A stretch of 64,000 bases of DNA, taken from positions 496,001-560,000 of the forward strand of contig NZ_CP021032.1 of the NCBI RefSeq assembly GCF_002117485.1, in the 5' to 3' direction. The DNA is from Rhizobium sp. NXC14 (GTDB lineage: Bacteria > Pseudomonadota > Alphaproteobacteria > Rhizobiales > Rhizobiaceae). The first letter of the stretch is position 1; every line of letters starts with the position of its first letter. A model generated the notes under the pieces. That model saw nothing but the letters and a program-made list of their open reading frames with translations. It made no database searches and was not told where the DNA came from. The position numbers and the translations under genes are program-made. Positions 36,534 to 43,925 of this stretch are shown piece after piece.

Positions 36534-37241
36534 GTGGACCTTTCCATAATGATTCCCGAGTTGCTCTCGGCATTGCCGCTGACGCTTGCGATCACATTCA
36601 CGGCCATGGCCGCCGGCTTCGTGCTGGCATTGATCGCGACGACGTTCCGGGTGCGCAGGATCCCGGTGATCAGCCAGTCGGCCGACCTCTACGTCTCCTA
36701 TGCGCGCAGCGTTCCCGTCGTCCTTCAGTTGTTCGTCGCCTTCTATGGGCTTCCCGTGCTCGTCGGCCTGTTCGGTATCGGCGACTTCGTCTCGCCGACG
36801 ATAGCCGCCATGCTGGGCCTCAGCCTCTACCATGGCGGCTATCTGTCGGAGGTCATGCGTCCGGCCTACCTCGCAGTCGAGCGAGGCCAGCACGATGCGG
36901 CGGACAGCCTGGGCTACACCTTCCGCCAAAAGCTACTGCGCGTCATCGCTCCGCAGGCCGTCCACATTGCGCTGCCGGGGTATGGCAACTCCATCATCTA
37001 CCTGATCCACAACGTGGCGCTTGTCATGTACATCGGCGCGGCCGACGTGATGGCGACCGCCCACCTCGTGATGGAGCGGGACTACAACCAATACCAGTTC
37101 GAGACCTACCTCGTACTGGCGGTGCTGTATTCGGTCCTTTGCCTCATCGCCTGGGCGGTCGTGAGGTCCTTCGAGCGTCGGTCGGGAAGATATGTGCCCG
37201 GCGACGCGACGATCCGTGCCCCGCTGATGGCCAGCGTCTGA
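36534..37241 (+). CDS. Amino acid-type ABC transporter permease
   Basis: The 235-residue permease of the HisM/GlnP group carries an N-terminal LPLTLAITFTAMAAGFVLAL and the EAA loop region DAADSLGYTFRQKLLRVIAP. It starts with GTG at 36534, supported by AAGGAG upstream. It pairs with the second permease encoded 15 bp after it. Confidence 0.9.
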   Translation: MDLSIMIPELLSALPLTLAITFTAMAAGFVLALIATTFRVRRIPVISQSADLYVSYARSVPVVLQLFVAFYGLPVLVGLFGIGDFVSPTIAAMLGLSLYHGGYLSEVMRPAYLAVERGQHDAADSLGYTFRQKLLRVIAPQAVHIALPGYGNSIIYLIHNVALVMYIGAADVMATAHLVMERDYNQYQFETYLVLAVLYSVLCLIAWAVVRSFERRSGRYVPGDATIRAPLMASV

Positions 37242-37256
37242 TCGAGGAGGGAAGGC

Positions 37257-37952
37257 ATGATTTTCGACAGCGAAGTTCTTCTCCCCGACCTTTATGAGAT
37301 GCTCGGCGCTGTGCCGCTGACGCTTGCCATGGCGCTCGCAATCTTCGTCCTATCGACGATCGTCGGCAGCCTGTTTGCCATGGTCGAGTATCGGAAGATC
37401 CCGGTGCTCCGCCAGCTCGTCGTCGCCTACAAGGTCGCCTTCAAAGGCGTGCCCATGGTGATCGTAATCTTCCTTGCCTACTACGGCCTGCCGTCGTTTC
37501 TGCAGTTCACGACGTCGCTCGTCGGCATCGACTATAACGGCCACTCCACGCCCAACTGGGTGACCTTGATCGTCGCTCTCACCGCCTGCGTCGCAGCCTT
37601 CCAGGCCGAAGTCGTGAAGGGCGCCCTAAATTCTTTCGACACGGGGCAGGCGGACGCCGCCTATTCGCTCGGCTACAAGAAGAGCCAGCTCTTCCGCCGG
37701 GTCATGCTGCCGCAGGTGATCGTCGCCGCCATCCCGGATCTCGCCAACTCCTTCATGGTGATCATGAAGGCGCTGTCGCTCGGCTTCGCCATCGAGGTGG
37801 TCGACATCTTCGCGCAGTCGCAGCTGACCGCGGCGCTGAACTTCTACTACCTCGAAGCCTTCCTGGTCGCCGTGGTGATCTATATGGTGATCGCCTATGC
37901 CGTGACCCAAATCGCCGACAGAACGGAACGAGCTCTCAGAGTCCGGACCTGA
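37257..37952 (+). CDS. Amino acid-type ABC transporter permease
   Basis: The 231-residue second permease has the same architecture: VPLTLAMALAIFVLSTIVGS at the N-terminus, KVAFKGVPMVIVIFLAYYGL, and the EAA-like loop DAAYSLGYKKSQLFRRVMLP. The ATG at 37257 follows GGAGGGAAGG. It is the last gene of the LysR-monooxygenase-transporter operon. The convergent MFS gene ends 31 bp downstream. Confidence 0.9.
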   Translation: MIFDSEVLLPDLYEMLGAVPLTLAMALAIFVLSTIVGSLFAMVEYRKIPVLRQLVVAYKVAFKGVPMVIVIFLAYYGLPSFLQFTTSLVGIDYNGHSTPNWVTLIVALTACVAAFQAEVVKGALNSFDTGQADAAYSLGYKKSQLFRRVMLPQVIVAAIPDLANSFMVIMKALSLGFAIEVVDIFAQSQLTAALNFYYLEAFLVAVVIYMVIAYAVTQIADRTERALRVRT

Positions 37953-37983
37953 GGGGGCATGCGCCCACTGCAGGCAATGCACT

Positions 37984-39204
37984 TCAGGATTCTTCGGGCG
38001 GCTTGAGGTGGCGGAACTGCAGCAACAGCAAGAGGTCGTATATGATCTTTAGGCCGGCACAGATGACAAGCGGCCAAGCGTGATAGGACGCGGCGAAAAG
38101 AGCGCCCGCGAGGGCAGGGCTGGCCGCCGATGCGAGGCTGCGCGGCACCGATGTGAAGCTTGCGGCGGCGGCTCGCTCCGCCTCGGTGACAACAGCCATC
38201 ACGTAGGAAGACCGGGTTGGCACATCCATCTGCGAAAGCGCGGCCCGAACCAGCAGCAAGGCAAGCACCAACGGCAAGGTGGGGGCGAATGCGGCAAGGG
38301 CGAGAGCTACGCTTGATGGAATGTGGGTGAACACCATGGTGTTCACGAGTCCAATCCGCTTCGATAGCCGGGCGGCAACAGGAAACGAAAACGCCGACAG
38401 AACACCCGTCCAGAAGAAAAACACTCCAGCCTCGGACAGCGAAAGATCGAATCGTTCGAACAGCCACAGCGCGAGCAAGGACTGCACAACGAAACCTCCA
38501 GCGAAGGCATCGAGACTGAAGAGGGCTGCGAGCTTCATGACGATGGCGCGCGAAGGCCCGAGTGCGGCCGGCTTGTGGTCTTCGTGCGTCACCGGGCGAG
38601 GCGGTATGCGGGCATAAAGAAGGCCCCCGAGAATGCCAACGAGCGCATAGAGAACGAACATCAGCCTGATCGAACTCAGTTGCGTCATCCCGAGCCGGGT
38701 CATGACGTCAGGCAGCGCTGCGGCAAGCGCGCCGCCGGCGCTTGCAAGCGCCCCGACGAGGCTGTAGCGCGCGAACATCCTCGTTCGGTCGACGCTGGTC
38801 ACCTCCCCGGCAAGGACCGCATGTTCAAGCGGCACGAAGATGCTCACGCTGCCTGCCGACGGGTTGATCGTGCCGGCAAACGCGATGGCGAGCAGCAGCG
38901 CATAATCGTCGATCATGGGCATGGCGACACCGGTGGCGACCATCAGGCCGGCGGCTGCCAAAAGCAGGCGGCGGAGATCATGATGCGCGCCGAGAAATCC
39001 GATGATGATCGTCAAAAGAGCGGATCCGAAGAGGGATGTCGTCGCAATGACACCGACCTGCAGGGGCGAAAATCCAAGAGCAAGGAGATAGACCGGCAAC
39101 AGGATGGCCACGAAGCCGTCGCCGAAGTCGCGCAAGGAGCGCGCCGCAAAAAGCCAAGTCGCCGGCTGAACGCTTCGCGCCTGTCCCATTGTCCTCGATC
39201 TCAT
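37984..39204 (-). CDS. MFS transporter
   Basis: The 406-residue protein has about 12 hydrophobic segments. N-terminal SLRDFGDGFVAILLPVYLLA and GFLGAHHDLRRLLLAAAGLM correspond to the first helices and the loop 2-3 motif. A second-half VAARLSKRIGLVNTMVFTHI is the repeat of that motif. The start is at 39204 or 39189; both ATGs have weak ribosome sites. The cargo is unknown. It is convergent to the amino-acid ABC operon and could export a product of that pathway, but there is no direct evidence. Confidence 0.85.
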   Translation of the reverse strand: MRSRTMGQARSVQPATWLFAARSLRDFGDGFVAILLPVYLLALGFSPLQVGVIATTSLFGSALLTIIIGFLGAHHDLRRLLLAAAGLMVATGVAMPMIDDYALLLAIAFAGTINPSAGSVSIFVPLEHAVLAGEVTSVDRTRMFARYSLVGALASAGGALAAALPDVMTRLGMTQLSSIRLMFVLYALVGILGGLLYARIPPRPVTHEDHKPAALGPSRAIVMKLAALFSLDAFAGGFVVQSLLALWLFERFDLSLSEAGVFFFWTGVLSAFSFPVAARLSKRIGLVNTMVFTHIPSSVALALAAFAPTLPLVLALLLVRAALSQMDVPTRSSYVMAVVTEAERAAAASFTSVPRSLASAASPALAGALFAASYHAWPLVICAGLKIIYDLLLLLQFRHLKPPEES

Positions 39205-39294
39205 CCTGCTTTTCGAAAATCAATTCCGATTTTCGGGCCGATGCGCCAGGCCCACCCTACGTTTTAACCGTGCGTGGGCGCCAGCCGAGAACCG

Positions 39295-39465
39295 TTATTT
39301 CCGCTGCGACGCTGCGAAGGCGCGGCCAATGCCGAAGGACGGCAGTTGCAGCGGGGTGTGGGACTCGCGGAAAACCAGTCCGACCAGGTTATCGACGGCG
39401 AGGATGAAGCCGAGCGCCAGACCTAGATAAAGCAGAGCGGCGATGAGCACGAGCGATATTTCCAT
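39295..39465 (-). CDS. Small membrane protein, 56 residues
   Basis: It begins MEISLVLIAALLYLGLALGF and has one hydrophobic helix of about 20 residues, then a polar C-terminus with HTPLQLPSFGIGRAF. I do not recognise a family. It lies 3 bp after the stop codon of a 24-codon ORF on the same strand, and an EcfG-like promoter lies upstream of that ORF, so the two are probably co-expressed. The short spacing suggests coupled translation. Confidence 0.6.
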   Translation of the reverse strand: MEISLVLIAALLYLGLALGFILAVDNLVGLVFRESHTPLQLPSFGIGRAFAASQRK

Positions 39466-39468
39466 GGC

Positions 39469-39543
39469 TCACACGATCACGTTGGAAGCGTGACTTCGGG
39501 CGGCAAGAGGTGTGACGAAGAGCATTTGGATAGGATCGTTCAT
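39469..39543 (-). CDS. Micro-ORF, 24 residues, upstream of the small membrane protein
   Basis: The ORF begins MNDPIQMLFVTPLAARSH and is preceded by a strong ribosome site AGAGGAGG with 5-nt spacing. The stop codon is followed after 3 bp by the start of the 56-residue membrane protein. It may be a functional microprotein or a leader that couples translation. An in-frame extension upstream to 39702 exists, but the ribosome site and promoter position favour the short form. Confidence 0.5.
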   Translation of the reverse strand: MNDPIQMLFVTPLAARSHASNVIV

Positions 39544-39565
39544 GGCTGCCTCCTCTTTCGCCACA

Positions 39566-39590
39566 AACAGTCTTTGTATGGTCTTGTTCC
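39566..39590 (-). promoter_or_regulatory. EcfG/RpoE2-like promoter of the micro-ORF pair
   Basis: On the minus strand, GGAAC (39590-39586), 16-nt spacer, TGTT (39569-39566), that is GGAAC-N18-TT with T for C in the -10 box. Transcription would start about 16 bp before the micro-ORF. Confidence 0.55.
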
Positions 39591-39678
39591 CCGCTTTGCG
39601 CCGAAGCCTCAAATTTTTTGGAAGCTTCAAAGCTTGCAGCGTCATCCGGTCTTTGTTCACCCCCGCGCGGCAAGCCCG

Positions 39679-39759
39679 CTTGCAATCTCTCTTAAAACCC
39701 AACTAATGCAGGGATATGACAAAGCACAGCCGAAGGGCGTCGCAACGACGCCCTTTTTT
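39679..39759 (+). ncRNA. Candidate small RNA: promoter-like boxes and Rho-independent terminator
   Basis: AAGGGCGTCG (39733-39742), loop CAA, CGACGCCCTT (39746-39755) then a run of T to 39759 is a textbook terminator for plus-strand transcription. However, no plus-strand gene ends here. Upstream, CTTGCA (39679-39684), a 17-nt gap and ACTAAT (39702-39707) resemble a sigma-70 promoter. The transcript would be only about 45 nt. Alternatively the hairpin serves the minus-strand DUF2934 gene, which ends 24 bp away, although the T-run is on the wrong side for that. Confidence 0.4.
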
Positions 39760-39782
39760 GAATGTGATCGGTATTCCAGCAG

Positions 39783-40049
39783 TCAGGATGCCGTCTTGCG
39801 GCTTGCCGTCCGCTTGGGCGCCGGAGTGACAACGCCGTTCGTCTTGGCGCCTGGGGCGGCCTTGGTGGTCGTTGCGGCGCGCTTGGCCCGGGGTTTGGCC
39901 TCTTTGCCGTTGGAAGAGGAGCCTTCGAGCGCGTCGCGCTCGTGGCGTGCCTGTTCCCAATGGATGGAATCCCGTCCTGTCGGATAGCCCTCTTCTTCCC
40001 AGAGGGCGTATGCACGTTTTTTGATCCACTCTTCCCGAGTTTCTGCCAT
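39783..40049 (-). CDS. DUF2934 domain protein
   Basis: The 88-residue protein begins with the DUF2934 block REEWIKKRAYALWEEEGYPT followed by GRDSIHWEQARHERDALEG. A basic Lys/Ala/Thr-rich tail with low complexity follows. DUF2934 proteins are common in rhizobia and often stress-induced, but the function is unknown. GGAG precedes the ATG at 40049, and a perfect EcfG-type promoter lies about 35 bp upstream. Confidence 0.88.
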   Translation of the reverse strand: MAETREEWIKKRAYALWEEEGYPTGRDSIHWEQARHERDALEGSSSNGKEAKPRAKRAATTTKAAPGAKTNGVVTPAPKRTASRKTAS

Positions 40050-40082
40050 CGCTGATCTCCAGTCACATTTTGCCGTCGTTCG

Positions 40083-40107
40083 AACGCGATACTGTCAGGA
40101 TGGTTCC
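40083..40107 (-). promoter_or_regulatory. EcfG/RpoE2-type promoter of the DUF2934 gene
   Basis: On the minus strand, GGAAC (40107-40103), 16-nt spacer, CGTT (40086-40083): a perfect match to the general-stress consensus, with an expected 5' leader of about 27 nt. Confidence 0.75.
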
Positions 40108-40191
40108 AGAGGAGGAGCGCGGTTTCAAGCGAAATCGGAACGCAACCGCAAATATTTCGCATTGCAGCATATCAAGGTTGAGAATCGGCAT

Positions 40192-40836
40192 TCATCGAAG
40201 TTGAAATTCCGCCGCCCTGTGCAGATCTGACACGAATGCCTGGCGCTGCTTTTGCTGCTCGGCCCCATCGCGAATTCTCAGGAGATAGGAGGGGTGGATA
40301 GTCACCAGCACCGGCGGATGGTTTGCAGGCTGAAGGACATGACCGCGCTCGGGCGTCAATTTCGCCTTCGGCCCGAGAAGCGCGTAAAGCGCGCTTGCGC
40401 CCAGCGCCACCACGAGTTTCGGCTGCAGGATGTTGAGTTCCGCGCCGAGCCACCAGGCGCAACGCCTTATCTCGCCGGCATTGGGTTTCGCATGCAGCCG
40501 CCGTTTGCCGCGCGGCGTGAACTTGAAATGCTTGACGGCATTGGTGACGTAGCAGCGTTGACGATCCAGACCGGCCTCATCGAGACAGAGGTCGAGCAGA
40601 TGCCCTGCCGGGCCGACAAAGGGCCTGCCGGTGATATCTTCCCGGTCACCGGGCTGCTCGCCGACAAGGACGATCTCTGCCTTTCCCGGACCTTCACCGA
40701 AGACGATCTGCGTCGCATTGCGATAGAGGTCACAGCGGGTGCAGTCCTCGGCCTGACGCCGGAGTTCGGCAATGCTTTCGGCATCCGCGACTTCGAGCGC
40801 CAAAGCAGGACCGACGCTTGCTGCGATGTTCATCAT
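40192..40836 (-). CDS. udgX: Uracil-DNA glycosylase, UdgX type
   Basis: The 214-residue protein is of the family 4-related uracil-DNA glycosylases. Motif A is GEQPGDREDITGRPFVGPAG (about residues 59-78) and motif B is TIHPSYLLR (about 179-187). CTRC at residues 32-35 supplies two ligands of the Fe-S cluster. The insertion GKRRLHAKP (about 110-118) matches the UdgX R-loop KRRIH, whose His makes a covalent link to DNA in the mycobacterial enzyme. Leu replaces Ile here and His is kept. The start at 40836 follows GAGGA; an in-frame ATG at 40938 would add residues outside the family. It lies among other DNA-repair and stress genes. Confidence 0.85.
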   Translation of the reverse strand: MMNIAASVGPALALEVADAESIAELRRQAEDCTRCDLYRNATQIVFGEGPGKAEIVLVGEQPGDREDITGRPFVGPAGHLLDLCLDEAGLDRQRCYVTNAVKHFKFTPRGKRRLHAKPNAGEIRRCAWWLGAELNILQPKLVVALGASALYALLGPKAKLTPERGHVLQPANHPPVLVTIHPSYLLRIRDGAEQQKQRQAFVSDLHRAAEFQLR

Positions 40837-40860
40837 GGCAATCCTCAGTTCCTGAGGAGG

Positions 40861-40885
40861 AATCGATCTCAACCGCGATTGTTCC
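40861..40885 (-). promoter_or_regulatory. Weak EcfG/RpoE2-like promoter of udgX
   Basis: On the minus strand, GGAAC (40885-40881), 18-nt spacer, TT (40862-40861). It fits the minimal GGAAC-N18-TT pattern, but the -10 box reads GATT rather than CGTT. Confidence 0.3.
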
Positions 40886-40992
40886 CGCGATCGAACGGGG
40901 ACCTCGGCAAAACAATCCCGAGGAAAATTTCGCGCCATGGGGGAGCGGCGGCATAATTGAACGCCGCCGTTTCGCGGCTATATTGGCCAGCG

Positions 40993-42456
40993 ATGTTCTA
41001 TCTCCTGTCGACTTACTGGCCGCATATCCTCTTTGTCGTTTCGATCGCCATGGGAGCCGCGGCGGCGATCCATGCCGCCATGACCAAGGAGGAGGTGCGC
41101 GCGGCAATCGGCTGGGTCGGCGTCATCATCCTCTCGCCTGTTGTCGGTGCGCTGCTTTATGCGATTGCCGGCATCAATCGCATCCGCCGCAAATCGCTGA
41201 GCATTCGCCGCGACGCCCTGCTGCTCGCGCCCGGGACCGACGAACTGGAGACGTTCGACGCCGACGCCGAGACCGTGATCAGCCAGTTCGGCCGCCGCTT
41301 TGCGGCGCTGCAGACGCTTGGCGACCGCGTCACACGCAACCCGCTGACCTCAGGCAATACAATCGACATGCTGGAGACTGGCGACGAGGCCTATGCCGCG
41401 ATGAAATCCACCATCGATGAAGCGGAGCGCAGCATCCTGCTCGAAACCTACATCTTCGACCGTGATGTCATCGGCCTGCGCATCGCCGATGCGCTGATTG
41501 CCGCGGTGAAACGAGGTGTGACGGTCCGGGTGCTGATCGACGCCGTCGGCGCGCGTTATTCGGTGCCGAGCATTCTTGGCCATCTCAAGGAGGGCGGCGT
41601 CACCGTCGCCGTCTTCAACGGCAATGTCATCATGGGTTTACGGCTGCCCTATGCCAATCTGCGCACCCACCGCAAGATCCTGATCGTCGACGGACGCATT
41701 GCGCTGACAGGCGGCATGAATATCAGGGCGGGTTTCAGCGAGGAGGCGACGGGCGAGACCTTTGCCCGTGATACGCATTTCAGCGTCACCGGCCCGGTCG
41801 TCGCCGATCTCTTCGATCTTGCCGCCGAAGACTGGCGGTTCACCACCGACGAACTGTTGAACGACGAGGCCTGGCGTATCGAACCGCCGCAGCGCAGCCC
41901 CGGCGACCCCATCCTGATGCGCGTCGTCGCTTCGGGACCGGACCGCAGCCTCGAAACCAACCACAAGATGCTGATGGGCGCCTTTTCTGTTGCGCGTCAA
42001 TCGATCCGCATCATGTCGCCCTATTTCCTGCCGGACCGCGAACTTATCAGCGCCCTGGTGACGGCGGCGCGGCGCGGCGTTGAAGTCGATATCGTCGTAC
42101 CGGCTCTCAACAATCTCATGCTGGTCGATCGGGCGATGACGGCGCAATTCGATCAGATTCTCAAAAATTATTGCCGCATCTGGCGCTCGACCGGCAGCTT
42201 CAGCCATTCGAAGCTTTTGACGATCGACGGCACCTGGGCCTATGTCGGCTCCTCCAACCTCGATCCACGTTCGCTCAGGCTGAATTTCGAGGTCGACCTC
42301 GAAGTGCTGAATGAGGGCTTTGCCGCCGAAATCGACGAGCATATCGAAGAAACCCTGAAATCGGCAACGCTGGTGACGCTGGACGGCTTACGCGCGCGGC
42401 CCTTCCCGGTGCGGCTCATTGAGAAGGTGCTGTGGCTTGGTTCGCCCTATCTCTGA
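40993..42456 (+). CDS. cls: Cardiolipin synthase-type phospholipase D protein
   Basis: The 487-residue protein has two N-terminal membrane helices (WPHILFVVSIAMGAAAAIHA and AIGWVGVIILSPVVGALLYA) and two HKD motifs, RTHRKILIVDGRIALTGG and FSHSKLLTIDGTWAYVGSSN, the signature of bacterial cardiolipin synthases. It condenses two phosphatidylglycerols, or a related phospholipid, into cardiolipin at the inner membrane. ATG at 40993 is preferred; a TTG at 40957 is possible. It is divergent from udgX across a gap that holds a GC-rich hairpin (GGCGGC near 40947 with GCCGCC near 40961). Confidence 0.9.
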   Translation: MFYLLSTYWPHILFVVSIAMGAAAAIHAAMTKEEVRAAIGWVGVIILSPVVGALLYAIAGINRIRRKSLSIRRDALLLAPGTDELETFDADAETVISQFGRRFAALQTLGDRVTRNPLTSGNTIDMLETGDEAYAAMKSTIDEAERSILLETYIFDRDVIGLRIADALIAAVKRGVTVRVLIDAVGARYSVPSILGHLKEGGVTVAVFNGNVIMGLRLPYANLRTHRKILIVDGRIALTGGMNIRAGFSEEATGETFARDTHFSVTGPVVADLFDLAAEDWRFTTDELLNDEAWRIEPPQRSPGDPILMRVVASGPDRSLETNHKMLMGAFSVARQSIRIMSPYFLPDRELISALVTAARRGVEVDIVVPALNNLMLVDRAMTAQFDQILKNYCRIWRSTGSFSHSKLLTIDGTWAYVGSSNLDPRSLRLNFEVDLEVLNEGFAAEIDEHIEETLKSATLVTLDGLRARPFPVRLIEKVLWLGSPYL

Positions 42457-42539
42457 CGGATTTTTTGCATTCCCACATGGCAAGTTCCGCGCGGCCGCCT
42501 ATACTGCCGAGTGAGTAGCCTCGTTGATCAACGGAACAA

Positions 42540-43367
42540 GTGCGCTTCCCAATGCACGCCAGGAAAGACAGTCTTCCCGCCAGCATTCTCGCCTCGATCA
42601 GGAGCAGGAAAAAGCGGCTTGACGCAGCGCATATGGAGGCAAGGCCGCGTAGCGCCGGAACGTTGATCGCTTCCTACAATGTCCACAAGTGTGTCGGTAC
42701 CGACCGCCGCTTCGATCCGGAGCGGACCAGCCGGGTGATCCATGAAATCGGCGCCGACGTGATCGCGCTGCAGGAGGCCGACACACGTTTCGGCGAGCGC
42801 ACGGGCATACTCGATCTCGGCCGGCTGGAGCGGGAGACGGGGCTGATCCCTGTGCCGATCGCCGGCATGGCGAAGGCGCATGGCTGGCACGGCAATGTCG
42901 TGCTGTTCAAGAAGGGGCTGGTGCATGATGTGCACCAGGTGAAACTGCCGGGGCTGGAGCCGCGCGGCGCCCTCGTCGTCGAAATCGAGCTGGAAGAGGG
43001 CGGCGCGCTGCGGATCATCGCCGCGCATTTTGGCCTGTTGCGCCACAGCAGAGCCCAGCAGGCCCGGACCCTCGTCGAACTGATCAACGACAGGCATGAG
43101 ATGCCGACCATCCTGCTCGGCGACCTCAACGAATGGCGGCTCGGCGACCGCTCGTCGCTGAACACATTCCAATCCGCCTTCGGCGAGTTGCCGCCCGCCG
43201 TGCCGAGTTTTCCCGCCGGCCTGCCGCTGCTGGCGCTCGACCGCATCATCGCCAACCGCAAGGGCATCATCTCCGAGGTGGAGGCGCATGATACACCGCT
43301 CGCCCGCATCGCCTCGGATCATTTGCCGATCAAGGCGCTGGTCGATCTGAAATCAGTGGCCGGTTAG
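42540..43367 (+). CDS. Endonuclease/exonuclease/phosphatase (EEP) family protein
   Basis: The roughly 275-residue protein shows EEP motifs: LIASYNVHKCVGTD (catalytic Asn), DVIALQEADTRF (metal Glu), AHFGLLRHSRAQQ, LLGDLNEWRLGD (Asp-Asn pair) and the final SDHLPIKALVDL with catalytic His. The substrate could be DNA, a phospholipid or an inositol phosphate. Its position after a cardiolipin synthase gene resembles pairs found in many proteobacteria. The start is GTG at 42540 (GGAACAA upstream) or ATG at 42552. Confidence 0.87.
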   Translation: MRFPMHARKDSLPASILASIRSRKKRLDAAHMEARPRSAGTLIASYNVHKCVGTDRRFDPERTSRVIHEIGADVIALQEADTRFGERTGILDLGRLERETGLIPVPIAGMAKAHGWHGNVVLFKKGLVHDVHQVKLPGLEPRGALVVEIELEEGGALRIIAAHFGLLRHSRAQQARTLVELINDRHEMPTILLGDLNEWRLGDRSSLNTFQSAFGELPPAVPSFPAGLPLLALDRIIANRKGIISEVEAHDTPLARIASDHLPIKALVDLKSVAG

Positions 43368-43925
43368 CACCTCTAAGCTGATGTTTCGAAAGCTCCGACG
43401 AGTGTGAAGGGGCAACATTCTTGCCAATCGGCGATGCAGCCGTTGCGGATGGTTCTGATGCGTCTGACAGCCCTCGATAACTGCCTCGACTGCGCTCAGG
43501 AGATCGCCGCTCCATCAATGCGTTCTGGGCGTGAAGCAGGCCTTTGCCTCGCGGGAACGACGTGTCGGATGTGACATGCGGTCACTTCCTGCCCTCTCGC
43601 CACTGGTGGACAAGGCAAAAAGATTATGTTGCGGCGCCCTTGGTCGAAGAGCGATGCCGACACCTATAAGGCCGCCAATTCGCCTTCTTCTGCGTCACTG
43701 GGCCGTGAGTCTGTGACAATCACGTCCGCAGCGATGCCGACGGCGTTCAGAACCGTCAATGCTCCTTATGCGCCTAACTGGCTCAGTCCTGACCAACAGC
43801 CGTTGGCCACAAATCGTGATCGTCGGGACTTTGTGGCATACCGAGCTCACGCTGATGACGCCGTGCAGCAGTCGCTGATGATTCACATTTCAAAGCAGGT
43901 CACAGGGTCTGCGTACACGCTGCCA
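43368..43925. other. Gene-poor stretch of 558 bp
   Basis: No ORF here has a good ribosome site or recognisable protein pattern. The open frames at 43531-43716 and from 43626 into the chemoreceptor gene look like chance frames: their composition is Ser/Arg-rich and the second ends inside the opposite-strand gene. It could be decayed coding sequence, but I cannot identify its source. Confidence 0.4.

Noticed and set aside
39733..39759. Terminator as the simple end of the DUF2934 gene
   Set aside because: The T-run follows the stem only on the plus strand, while DUF2934 is on the minus strand. It could still act in both directions, so this is kept as an alternative only.
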